A stretch of DNA of 33,411 nucleotides. Source: a virus. Positions 10,189 through 18,225 of the stretch are shown piece after piece. The translations under genes and the position numbers were made by a program. The notes under the pieces are model-generated. The model ran no database searches. It was not told the origin of the DNA and worked only from the letters and a program-made list of their open reading frames with translations. The stretch is taken from the IMG/VR virus record IMGVR_UViG_3300029319_000035, positions 29,259 to 62,669 of that record; one strand, written 5' to 3'. Positions within the stretch are counted from its first letter, which is position 1. Each line of letters begins with the position of its first letter.

Positions 10189-12186
10189 TTATTTTGATAA
10201 CTGAGCTTCTATAATGTTATATCTGTTGAAATCTCTCATTTGATCAACAATCTGTTCTGTTCCATCAGGAGCGACCAATCTAAACTGAGGCCTACCATTT
10301 TCCCCAATTGTAATGTAAACCTCAAAGTCATTTAACATCATCACAGGCTCACCAGTTTTTAATTGTTTTTCATAGGCAGATTTTATTTTAGTATTGGCAA
10401 TTAATTTTTTTCCTTCTGGCATCGCATCAAGTATGTCTGCGTCAACAGGACTGACAGGAATTTCTTCAGTTGTACCTAGTCCACTTGTTGTAATTGGAAG
10501 GCCACCACCACCTGCCATTTCTGCTCGTCTGTCTTCAACCTCTCGAGCCATATTACTGTAATATGCACTAAGAACTGGCATAGACATTTTATTTACCATT
10601 GCTTGTATTTGTTCTGAGCTAAATTCAGGATTCCCGCGCTTTTCGTTCAGCCATAGAATCTCTCCAATGAGGGCCATTCTGTCGCTCGTTGTAACTTCTG
10701 GCTCTTTCTCCTCTTTGTCTTTTTTTCCAGAGAAAACGCCACGTATTCGGTCCATTACAGGAGGGCGCATTGATTCATCAACAACTCTTCCCTGATCGTC
10801 ATAGAATCCTTCTAGTGGATCTCTTTTAAATCTACCGCGAATTAGTGGGTCTAGATTTTCTACTGGAGGAGGTTCTTCGGGCTTTTCGGTTGGGATAAAA
10901 TCAATCTCTGCCGGCGCAAACTCAAAGTCAAAGTCATCCTCTAGTTCGTCTGTATCTTTCCTCTTAGGTATTTCAATCTCTGGACGACGCATTTCAATCT
11001 CTGGACGAGGTATTTCAATCTCTGGACGACGCATTTCAATCTCTGGACGACGCATTTCAATCTCTGGACGACGCATTTCAATCCCTGGACGAGGTATCAT
11101 ACCTGCTATATCAAGATCGATGTCTCGGCTTCTCTCAATGGGTTCTCTACGCTGTATAGCCCCTGCTTGTTGAAATGGAGAGCCTAATCTTAAGTTGCGT
11201 ATACCTAACTCCGCAAGACCTCCATAGATGTCTGAGGTGTCTCCAGAAAGAGCTTTCTCCAGCTGCTCTGACAAACCAATCTTCTGCATTTCCAAAGCAT
11301 CTATTTGGTCTTGTATTTGCTTATTCTTTGCTTCTGCTGCTTGACGTTGTTTCGCTCTATTTATTTCTGCTTTTTTTCTTGCTGCGTCAAAAGACGTATC
11401 AATAAATACTCCTGTCCCAGAAGAGCCTTCAAATTTTTTTTCAGCCTTATCTTTTGTCTCTTTTTTAATTTCTTCATAGGCAACGAAGCTTGGATCGTCT
11501 AACCTCCTTGAAGCAGATTCAGGATTTAGACCATACACACCTTTGAAAGCATCATAGAATTTTTCGAAATCTATATCCGACATTTCTTCTACATCACTAA
11601 AAGTGGTAACCTTGTCGTATCCTTCTTCGCTTGGAACACCATACAAGCTTTTCATTGCCGTTTTCAGTTTTTCTTCCCTTGCTGCTGGGTCTGGAAAAGC
11701 GTCTCTAAGCGTAGTTTGTAACCCTTTGGCATCTATGACGTCTCTAAAAGCTCCTATCCCGGTAGTATCAGCAATTTGTTTAGCGATGTCTTCAATGTTG
11801 CTTACTGCAAAAGCATCGTCCATAGCATCGTCTATTTTTTTCTTGCTAACAATTAATGCTTTTGTGGCTGCTTTTTCCTTACTAGATGCAACTCTGTCTG
11901 CGGCTCGTTTATCTGTAGCCGCACTCATTTTATATCGAGTAGTTTCATCTGCAATAACTTTTTCAATGTCGTATTCAGATTCTTTCTGCCTTTCCAACTT
12001 GTCTATTCGAGCTTGGATATCAGATCTCATCTTGGTTAATGTTTTTGGAGGTAAGCCAGCAAGACGCTCAAGCAACTGTTGGTTCATTGCAAAGCGTCGA
12101 TTGGTAAAAGAACTCAGGGTGTTAATGAATACAGATCCAGCAACGTACGGTTCAGTCGGGTCAAAAAATGCTTGTGTAACAGCCAT
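10189..12186 (-). CDS. Probable internal virion protein with heptad-repeat linker, 665 aa
   Basis: No family is recognised. The first ~300 residues are strongly helical and charged, with coiled-coil candidates around 45-60 (LERLAGLPPKTLTKMRSDIQ region) and 265-310 (AEINRAKQRQAAEAKNKQIQ region). A low-complexity linker follows at about 360-410: near-identical copies of a seven-residue unit (M/I)(R/P)RPEIE, encoded by a 21-bp tandem repeat, then an acidic stretch (DELEDDFDFEF) and a Pro-rich segment. A folded C-terminal domain (about 500-665) contains FEVYITIGENGRPQFRLVAP. The protein has no cysteine. It sits between two other cysteine-free proteins and the giant gene; internal/ejected virion protein is inferred from position and composition. 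Confidence 0.75.
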   Translation of the reverse strand: MAVTQAFFDPTEPYVAGSVFINTLSSFTNRRFAMNQQLLERLAGLPPKTLTKMRSDIQARIDKLERQKESEYDIEKVIADETTRYKMSAATDKRAADRVASSKEKAATKALIVSKKKIDDAMDDAFAVSNIEDIAKQIADTTGIGAFRDVIDAKGLQTTLRDAFPDPAAREEKLKTAMKSLYGVPSEEGYDKVTTFSDVEEMSDIDFEKFYDAFKGVYGLNPESASRRLDDPSFVAYEEIKKETKDKAEKKFEGSSGTGVFIDTSFDAARKKAEINRAKQRQAAEAKNKQIQDQIDALEMQKIGLSEQLEKALSGDTSDIYGGLAELGIRNLRLGSPFQQAGAIQRREPIERSRDIDLDIAGMIPRPGIEMRRPEIEMRRPEIEMRRPEIEIPRPEIEMRRPEIEIPKRKDTDELEDDFDFEFAPAEIDFIPTEKPEEPPPVENLDPLIRGRFKRDPLEGFYDDQGRVVDESMRPPVMDRIRGVFSGKKDKEEKEPEVTTSDRMALIGEILWLNEKRGNPEFSSEQIQAMVNKMSMPVLSAYYSNMAREVEDRRAEMAGGGGLPITTSGLGTTEEIPVSPVDADILDAMPEGKKLIANTKIKSAYEKQLKTGEPVMMLNDFEVYITIGENGRPQFRLVAPDGTEQIVDQMRDFNRYNIIEAQLSK
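10970..11095 (-). repeat. 21-bp in-frame tandem repeat, six units
   Basis: Six consecutive 21-bp units begin at 10970, 10991, 11012, 11033, 11054 and 11075. The core is atttcaatctctggacga on the plus strand, with gc or gt variation at the junction and one t-to-c change in the leftmost-encoded unit. The unit is a multiple of three, so it stays in frame and encodes repeats of (M/I)(R/P)RPEIE in the 665-aa protein. The array should be prone to copy-number change by slippage. Confidence 0.95.
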
Positions 12187-12189
12187 TGT

Positions 12190-13464
12190 CTACTTCCTTA
12201 ATTTCGCAATAAATTCATCACTGGCATTTGGTATACCTATATCTTTCAAAATCTCTCTTATCTTAGCATCATCCATTCGTGGAGCGAACCGTAACTGTCT
12301 CATTGCTTTTGTCGCTTCTTTCTCTTCCAATAGCTTACCTTGTTTTGCTGCTTCTGCGTACAAAGCATCAACTGTCTCTGTTTTTGGTTCGATTGCTCCT
12401 GCTGCAGCCACATCTCCAAAGATTGAGCCAAGTGCTCCTGCAAAGCTAGATACAGCCGCCCTCTTTTGCTTCTGTCTTTGACCTTTGTAAGCAATCATCT
12501 GTTCCATACGTCTGAGGTTTTGATCGGCTTTAGCTAAATCAGCCTGCGCCAATGTCATTCCGGATTGTCTACCCACTTCTGCAATCGTTTGTTGTTCAGC
12601 TCGTCTACTTCTCTCTAAGTCTGCAGCAGACAACTCGCCTCCCATAGCGGCTTCACCTGCTTCTCTTCTCATTCTTTCTTCCCTGGCCATTCCTCTTACG
12701 GGGGCCATTTGAGCCTGTACAAGCAGTTTCTTTTCTTCAGCAGACAACCCCATTTCATCATCTGCTTGCATCTTTCGAAGTCGAGCAAGTTCTTCATCTA
12801 CATACTTCTCATCTTCGCCTTTTAACCTTTCAAATGCTCCTAACTGAACAGCCAAGTCCAGTCCTCCAAGAATTGCTGCTGGTCCAAGTTTAAGTGCTTG
12901 ATCTCTACGCTGTGCCTTTCTTCGCTCTGCAATAAGGGCTTCTTTTTCCTCTTGTCTGTTGCCTATCCTTGCAATTGCCTGTTTTTCCTCGAGAGTAAGT
13001 GGTGGAACTAACTGTGCCACCGAAGGTGTTATGTACTCTGGAGGTGGCTTTCCAATAGGAGAACCTTCTTCTCTTGTTGACAACAAAGGATTTAGAGAGG
13101 GATCTCTTAATCTTGTTTGGTAGGTCAATAAGTTTTCTAAAACTTTAGAGTATGTGTCATCTGCATCAGTGGGGGAAAATGTCTTCTCTACTGTGGTACT
13201 TCCAAACCCTGGAATTGTAGTTATTGTGCCATCATCATTAACTTTAAACTTGTTTCCTGCGTCATCTTGTACAATGCCATCAGCACTGTAAGCAAGCAAT
13301 TGCTTCCATTTGTCTTCGCCTGTTGGTAAAGGAGCTGTCCCTGAGGTTATTTCTCTAATCCTACGCTTCTCTTCTTCAGTCAACGTATGACCTTTAGATT
13401 CAAGATCCGCAACAGGGTCATATGTCCCCTCTGAGAATTTAGTTGTGTCTCCATATATAGCCAT
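12190..13464 (-). CDS. Probable internal virion protein, helical, 424 aa
   Basis: No family is recognised. The N-terminal ~150 residues are mixed and polar and hold a short beta-rich stretch (GNKFKVNDDGTITTIPGFG). From about residue 165 the protein is highly helical and charged (EEKEALIAERRKAQRRDQAL and onwards), with one hydrophobic helix (LKLGPAAILGGLDLAVQLGA). A second Gly/Ala-rich hydrophobic stretch lies near 345-365 (AVSSFAGALGSIFGDVAAAG). Charged coiled coils with amphipathic Gly/Ala segments are typical of podoviral internal core/ejection proteins (T7 gp15-gp16 type organisation), which is the basis for the inferred role. There is no cysteine. It lies 3 nt from the next gene and 2 nt from the previous one, so it belongs to one translation unit with them. 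Confidence 0.75.
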   Translation of the reverse strand: MAIYGDTTKFSEGTYDPVADLESKGHTLTEEEKRRIREITSGTAPLPTGEDKWKQLLAYSADGIVQDDAGNKFKVNDDGTITTIPGFGSTTVEKTFSPTDADDTYSKVLENLLTYQTRLRDPSLNPLLSTREEGSPIGKPPPEYITPSVAQLVPPLTLEEKQAIARIGNRQEEKEALIAERRKAQRRDQALKLGPAAILGGLDLAVQLGAFERLKGEDEKYVDEELARLRKMQADDEMGLSAEEKKLLVQAQMAPVRGMAREERMRREAGEAAMGGELSAADLERSRRAEQQTIAEVGRQSGMTLAQADLAKADQNLRRMEQMIAYKGQRQKQKRAAVSSFAGALGSIFGDVAAAGAIEPKTETVDALYAEAAKQGKLLEEKEATKAMRQLRFAPRMDDAKIREILKDIGIPNASDEFIAKLRK

Positions 13465-13466
13465 CG

Positions 13467-13979
13467 TTACGCCACTCCATATCCGTACATTTTATTCATT
13501 GCTGCATCATACTGAGACACGCCGCCGCCTCCCATCATAGATACAATGTCGCTATCAGTATCCGCTTCTACAATTGGTGCTAAGTCAGGACCTCTCTTCC
13601 CTCCTTCTTTCGCTCTTTTGGAAGCTCGTAATGCGTCCCTCTGAGCTTGCTTGGCAAGCTTCTCTTTGTCTTTACTCAACCGGAAAGCACTTTGTAATTG
13701 CTTGAACTCTGCCATATCTTGTCTTGATTGACCAAGCATACCACCAACCAATCCTATTGCACCACCAACAAATGCTCCTACTGCGCCAAGTCCTACATCT
13801 TTACCCATCTTATAACCCTGAGCAGCCCCTTGAGCAGCACCACGGCCTCCAGCCAAAAGAGTGTCCTTTATATCTGTTGTATCCGACAATGTAGGAGCAT
13901 CCTTGTCTAGATACCCTGCTGACTTAGCACTGTCGTATCTCTCTTGGGCTTTTTTGTTGTCATATGATGTCAATGCCAT
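13467..13979 (-). CDS. Glycine-zipper protein, probable membrane-inserting virion protein, 170 aa
   Basis: Residues about 44-82 form a long glycine-zipper stretch (GRGAAQGAAQGYKMGKDVG followed by GAVGAFVGGAIGLVGGMLG), with small residues every three to four positions and a hydrophobic core long enough to span a membrane. A very basic, Lys/Arg/Ala-rich helix follows (LSKDKEKLAKQAQRDALRAS), then a short tail with GGGG. There is no signal peptide and no cysteine. Glycine-zipper segments pack helices in membranes and are found in phage ejection proteins. A role in forming or sealing a channel across the host envelope during DNA entry is inferred. It is the first gene of the cysteine-depleted block that ends with the giant gene. 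Confidence 0.75.
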   Translation of the reverse strand: MALTSYDNKKAQERYDSAKSAGYLDKDAPTLSDTTDIKDTLLAGGRGAAQGAAQGYKMGKDVGLGAVGAFVGGAIGLVGGMLGQSRQDMAEFKQLQSAFRLSKDKEKLAKQAQRDALRASKRAKEGGKRGPDLAPIVEADTDSDIVSMMGGGGVSQYDAAMNKMYGYGVA

Positions 13980-13986
13980 CTTTCAC

Positions 13987-14718
13987 CTACCTGTAAATTA
14001 CTTCAATGTGCATATTGCGTTCACGAACCATTACTTGATAAAAATTATACGGACCTGGACCTGGAGATGAAGGTACATCTGGTGCAGCCTTAACCCGAAC
14101 ACTAACATTATTCATACCTCGATTCAATGTAATCATAGCCGATATAGAATGGTTCTTGAAAGCAAAACCATCAAAATTCCAATACAGGTATCGTTCTGTA
14201 CCACTTACTTTTGTATCGTTTACATATAAAGCAAACGTAGCTGCCAAAACATCATTGTGTTCTACCTTGTCACGAGTTAAACCAGCCGTAGGAGTATTGT
14301 CGTCTAAACCAGAGTTTCTGTTTCCACTTACCGCTTCTTTTTCCAAACAAAAGAAACACGAGTTCACGATAGCTACACAAGTCTCGCCTTCATCTTGGTT
14401 GAGGTCTGCATATATGGTTGCGCTCAGACCAGGGATCGGAACATAGCCCTGTGAAATGTCATTTGTAATAACAAACGTATACAAGTTGTTACTAACCTGT
14501 CTGGTGTGCAAATCACTGCTTACAAGCAATGTTCTTGGCGAAGGAGCACCATAGAACTCCGGACGAACAATCTTGCGCTCCTTGCACCATTTTAAGCTTG
14601 TATCAAAGTCTGTAGAATCAATACCACCATTGATAAAGTCTTCTAGTTTCTGGAATATGGAATTGACCGCACTAGCTGTCAACGTTCCCGCTGTTAATGT
14701 AGGTATTGAAATAGGCAT
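13987..14718 (-). CDS. Tail appendage/fibre-like protein 3, 243 aa
   Basis: Third of three consecutive tail-appendage-like genes of similar size. It starts with a short beta/helix module (IPTLTAGTLTASAVNSIFQK) resembling the first 45-50 residues of the next two proteins, which probably attaches it to the tail or to a partner. The rest is beta-rich, with alternating hydrophobic residues, as in a jelly-roll or Ig-like sandwich (YLYWNFDGFAFKNHSISAMI; final strands YNFYQVMVRERNMHIEVIYR). It contains several cysteines (ETCVAIVNSCFFC). Its ATG shares one base with the upstream stop (TAATG), so translation is coupled. Tail fibre, spike or capsid-surface appendage is inferred from fold style and position after the tail tube genes. 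Confidence 0.65.
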   Translation of the reverse strand: MPISIPTLTAGTLTASAVNSIFQKLEDFINGGIDSTDFDTSLKWCKERKIVRPEFYGAPSPRTLLVSSDLHTRQVSNNLYTFVITNDISQGYVPIPGLSATIYADLNQDEGETCVAIVNSCFFCLEKEAVSGNRNSGLDDNTPTAGLTRDKVEHNDVLAATFALYVNDTKVSGTERYLYWNFDGFAFKNHSISAMITLNRGMNNVSVRVKAAPDVPSSPGPGPYNFYQVMVRERNMHIEVIYR

Positions 14719-15416
14719 TATCTTTTAATCACTCTGGCTAACATTTGCACTGAATCGACTATAGCAAAAGCATTGGATGCAGTTCCGTTCGCTTCTATTA
14801 CTTTCCCCTGTAACGCGACAGCAACATTGTGAGTACCTAAGTTGAAATCTGATGGACGAATGGCTGCAACAATTGTACAGCTATAACGAGTCCGAGCGTG
14901 ATGTTGTGAACCTGTACTGCCTATTGCTATAAAATTATTGAACCTTCTTTCTGTGCCCTCAACGTAATTTAATACAACCCCTGCACCTACATCATCCCAC
15001 AACAACCGGAAATGAACTTCTTGTCCACCTCTACCGTGTGAAGCTATGCTAGAGGTCGTTACGTTTGTTCTGAAACTAAACGAACAATTAACCAGTATCC
15101 ACTCATAATCTTCACAGGTTATTGCAGCTGTTCGTCCCACCATTATTGGATGACCCGACGTGTCATTCTGAACAGTGGTGAATAGGTTACTGGTAATTGT
15201 GTGATCTGTATCCGAAGAATACAAATACACACCCTCTGTTTTAAAAACTTTCTGAACAGAACTAGAGTCTAAGTTTCTTCTGTCGATTCCCTCGTCTCGA
15301 ATGTTATCAGCATTGATTGCGGTTGGGACAGCATTTACCTCGTTGATAAATGTATTCAATGTATCAACCGTTATCTCATCACCAATCTTTATCGATGGTA
15401 TTGTAATAAAAGCCAT
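14718..15416 (-). CDS. Tail appendage/fibre-like protein 2, 232 aa
   Basis: The N-terminal module (KIGDEITVDTLNTFINEVNA, then INADNIRDEGIDRRNL) has the helix plus 'N-x-x-x-x-G-I-D' turn common at the start of small phage tail-fibre and fibre-adaptor proteins. A beta-rich C-terminal domain follows from about residue 60, with strands such as AAITCEDYEWILVNCSFSF and HNVAVALQGKVIEANGTAS. The upstream and downstream genes have the same plan, suggesting duplication followed by divergence. The stop overlaps the next ATG by one base. No enzymatic motif is visible. An appendage built of related subunits is an inference. Confidence 0.65.
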   Translation of the reverse strand: MAFITIPSIKIGDEITVDTLNTFINEVNAVPTAINADNIRDEGIDRRNLDSSSVQKVFKTEGVYLYSSDTDHTITSNLFTTVQNDTSGHPIMVGRTAAITCEDYEWILVNCSFSFRTNVTTSSIASHGRGGQEVHFRLLWDDVGAGVVLNYVEGTERRFNNFIAIGSTGSQHHARTRYSCTIVAAIRPSDFNLGTHNVAVALQGKVIEANGTASNAFAIVDSVQMLARVIKR

Positions 15417-15418
15417 TG

Positions 15419-16072
15419 CTACCTCTTCTTTGCCTGAACAACAAGATTACGATCTTTAATTGTATAAAAGAAAGCTTCACTCTCTTCTATCTTACCTAAG
15501 TTGTTTCTAAATATCTTTGCTTCCACAGACACCTTTATTTGCCCTGCAACCGCCTGCAAAGCACCAGTCATATAAGTGCTCTGTGATTGACGCATAAAAG
15601 GGTAGCTGAAAGTCTTACAAACATCCTCTCCTTGGATGCGTAAACGAAAGTCTGCAAAGTGTTCCTGAACCTCGTGGTAATCATTCATATCAAAAAAGTA
15701 GTTTCCCCAGTTGGTGCTTACTCCAGATTCATAACTATCCAAAACAGAAGTACTGTCAATTTCCCAAATAAAATAACAACCAAAATGAGCCACCACTACA
15801 CAGTCAACAGGCACGTCCAAAGTCATCGACATTACCTCAACAAACTGAACACCCTTGTCTTTCATCTCAAAATCTGTAAGAGACGCTTGTGTTTCAATAT
15901 CATTAAAGGTTTCGTAGTCTATTAAATTAGAACCGATTCCCTTTTCCGGAAGGTTCTCTCTGTCCAGATTGCCGTTGATCTCGTGAGCCAACGTTTGCAT
16001 ATTTTGTCGAATCCTGGTTGGCTCTACAACCTCACCAGTTCTAACCTCAAATTTTTTGTACTTGAATCCCAT
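15419..16072 (-). CDS. Tail appendage/fibre-like protein 1, 217 aa
   Basis: First of three similar-sized proteins after the large tail protein. The start (KFEVRTGEVVEPTRIRQNMQ, then INGNLDRENLPEKGI) matches the N-terminal plan of the next protein: a helix, an Asn-rich turn and a Gly-Ile motif. A beta-sandwich-like domain follows (SMTLDVPVDCVVVAHFGCYF; GALQAVAGQIKVSVEAKIF) and the protein ends with a strand and a basic tail (RNLVVQAKKR), as the next one also does (MLARVIKR). The ATG shares its last base with the stop of the 717-aa tail gene (TAATG). A structural tail component is likely; the exact place in the tail is unknown. Confidence 0.65.
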   Translation of the reverse strand: MGFKYKKFEVRTGEVVEPTRIRQNMQTLAHEINGNLDRENLPEKGIGSNLIDYETFNDIETQASLTDFEMKDKGVQFVEVMSMTLDVPVDCVVVAHFGCYFIWEIDSTSVLDSYESGVSTNWGNYFFDMNDYHEVQEHFADFRLRIQGEDVCKTFSYPFMRQSQSTYMTGALQAVAGQIKVSVEAKIFRNNLGKIEESEAFFYTIKDRNLVVQAKKR

Positions 16073-18225
16073 TATCTTGTCAGACTCCCACCAAACTTAT
16101 CTGTCAGATTGATAACATCTCTACTGCCACCAATACGTCCTTCCAAGTTATATGATACAATCTCCATCTCATCAGAGCAAGTAAATCTCAGCTTCAGCTC
16201 GTTGATTGGCCCTTTTTGCATTGTGGAAAAGTCCATACGAACAATTACTGGGCGGTGCTCTTTGTAAACCACACCTGCGTTTGTAGATACACTTCCATAC
16301 AAAGGAAAGAGATTGTCTTCCAACGCTCTCTTCTGTGTACCACTTGCTGTGGTAGCTACGGTAGCTGGCTCTCTGTTTGTAAACACAGACAGGTTCAATG
16401 TGTTTCCATAGCCAACTACTCTGGCCTGTACTCTAGCAGGGGAGAAATTCTCGTACACAGAATTGAAAGGTATGTTGACTGTCTCATATACAGACTCAAC
16501 AGCTCCCAACTCTCCTTTTTGATTGGTGCTACCATAGACATAAATCCCCCTAGCACCAGTCGGGAAACTTGGGCCTACAGACAATAAATACCCCCTGTGG
16601 TCTTGCACCTCAATCATACCAGCTGTTTCCATTTTATCGTAAATAGACCAAGCCCCAATCTCGTACGAGAATTTCAAAATTGTATCAGGTACTCTTTTGT
16701 CATCGAGACAAACTGAAAGCCAATACTCTCGATCTCGATGATATACTACAGAGCGAAAACGCTCTGCAAACTCAAAGTTTACTCTGTTAAAAATGTCTCT
16801 GAGGCCCTGACTAAGCTTTACAAATTTTGTTTGAGAGGACGACGCGGCCAATGTTCCATCCAGAACATAAACACCATCGTGAGCCAAAAACACTAGCCCT
16901 ACACCAGGGACTTCTTTAACGGTGGCTGCTGAGATACAACCTATGTCTGTTGTTAGTGTTTGACCGAAGAATCCACTTACAGGATCTCCCTTGATTAAAT
17001 AAATACCACGCTGCTTAAACACAACCAAAGAATCACGTGTCGGATACAAACCTGTTATCAAAGAGGTTTGCTTGTCACTAAAACTGAAAACATTATCCGG
17101 AGGAAACACCTCTGGATTTAATGGTCTGCTGTACCTGATATCAGATGTCATATCGTCAGCAACAAACATTGTATTTTTATACACAGCAATGTGTGTTGAG
17201 TTTTTTGGGAAATCTCCAAAATCACTAGGCAAAGACAACGAGCCTACATCAAAGTCAGATGCTCCATCAACATATATGGTGGTCACGTTGTCCTGTATTT
17301 CATCCACAAAGTAAAACTCTTTTCCAAATAAGCTTTCCTTGGGGAGAGTTACAACACTTGAACCCTCAATGAAATTAATCATATTCAGTGTTCTGTAAAT
17401 ACGTCGAGCCACTGTTCCTATTGGTCCTGTTGGAATGTTTACAGCTACAAACTGCTGATACTCTCCTTGACCTAGCCCTGACTCTCCTGGTCCTGTTGTA
17501 TCAAATGAAATCTTTGTAGACTCTGGTGACATCTGACTTTCTTGGCCGCGTTCATTAACAAAAGTAACCACATATTTAAAAGCGTTGTCCGAGTTTTCAT
17601 AGCCAACTCCAGAAACAAACGTCTCGCGTATTTCGGTTTTCTCTGTAACATATGCCGTTGGGCTATTTGGTTTTCCAGTAAATCCAGCCCGTGTACACTT
17701 CTTGCCATCAAATACCAAAGGAGCATCCTGGCCATTGACCATATACAGGTTAGAGCCGTACATAGCAAAATCTGTGTGGCTCACTTCTTCGCTTTGGGTT
17801 GCCTTTCTGAACTTGGTTGTACCATCAAAAGCATTGCCATCTGCATATTGTATTATTGTGCGTGGATTGCTCGGTGCTTTTGACCCGTTGAAATGTAGTA
17901 TTCGGCCTGCTCGGTCTTCGTAGATTATCCACTGCAAAGAATTTCCGTGCTGACAAAACCAGTAAATAGAATTGGGCACAGACTCACTGTCGTAAATGTT
18001 GACCGTGTTACCAGTCAACGCAGTTACAGTTCGATCACCAATTGTTAGAGTTGTAGTCTCTTCATAATCAGATACAATCCGCCTGTATCCTTGGCTCGTT
18101 CTCCAAGAATCCTGATCGCTCCAAGTCATATTCTCGATGGTAAAAGCTTGGTTCGGTCTAGTATCCCAACGCTGGTCTATTCCCCGAAGAGGAGATACAA
18201 TAAATTTAGCTGTTTTTATGCTCAT
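16072..18225 (-). CDS. Large beta-rich tail protein (nozzle / tail tubular protein B-like), 717 aa
   Basis: A large beta-rich protein that opens with the style of podoviral nozzle/stabilisation proteins: FIVSPLRGIDQRWDTRPNQA then IENMTWSDQDSWRTSQGYRR. Many strand-turn-strand units follow, as expected for a beta-propeller, including YPTRDSLVVFKQRGIYLIKG, VPGVGLVFLAHDGVYVLDG and FSYEIGAWSIYDKMETAGMI. A C-terminal beta domain includes FSPARVQARVVGYGNTLNLS. Proteins of this kind (T7 gp12, P22 gp10 and many marine podovirus homologues) form the lower tail tube. It overlaps the adaptor gene by 4 nt (ATGA), and adaptor and nozzle are classically adjacent. The structural role is confident; equivalence to a specific phage protein is inferred. 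Confidence 0.8.
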   Translation of the reverse strand: MSIKTAKFIVSPLRGIDQRWDTRPNQAFTIENMTWSDQDSWRTSQGYRRIVSDYEETTTLTIGDRTVTALTGNTVNIYDSESVPNSIYWFCQHGNSLQWIIYEDRAGRILHFNGSKAPSNPRTIIQYADGNAFDGTTKFRKATQSEEVSHTDFAMYGSNLYMVNGQDAPLVFDGKKCTRAGFTGKPNSPTAYVTEKTEIRETFVSGVGYENSDNAFKYVVTFVNERGQESQMSPESTKISFDTTGPGESGLGQGEYQQFVAVNIPTGPIGTVARRIYRTLNMINFIEGSSVVTLPKESLFGKEFYFVDEIQDNVTTIYVDGASDFDVGSLSLPSDFGDFPKNSTHIAVYKNTMFVADDMTSDIRYSRPLNPEVFPPDNVFSFSDKQTSLITGLYPTRDSLVVFKQRGIYLIKGDPVSGFFGQTLTTDIGCISAATVKEVPGVGLVFLAHDGVYVLDGTLAASSSQTKFVKLSQGLRDIFNRVNFEFAERFRSVVYHRDREYWLSVCLDDKRVPDTILKFSYEIGAWSIYDKMETAGMIEVQDHRGYLLSVGPSFPTGARGIYVYGSTNQKGELGAVESVYETVNIPFNSVYENFSPARVQARVVGYGNTLNLSVFTNREPATVATTASGTQKRALEDNLFPLYGSVSTNAGVVYKEHRPVIVRMDFSTMQKGPINELKLRFTCSDEMEIVSYNLEGRIGGSRDVINLTDKFGGSLTR

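Noticed and set aside
10970-11095. 21-bp repeats as a CRISPR array
   Set aside because: The units are directly adjacent with no spacers and lie in frame within a coding sequence.
11603-12481. Long plus-strand open frame (292 codons) opposite the 665- and 424-aa genes
   Set aside because: It spans two well-supported minus genes, has low-complexity Ser/Ala/Leu composition typical of an antisense shadow, and has no binding site.
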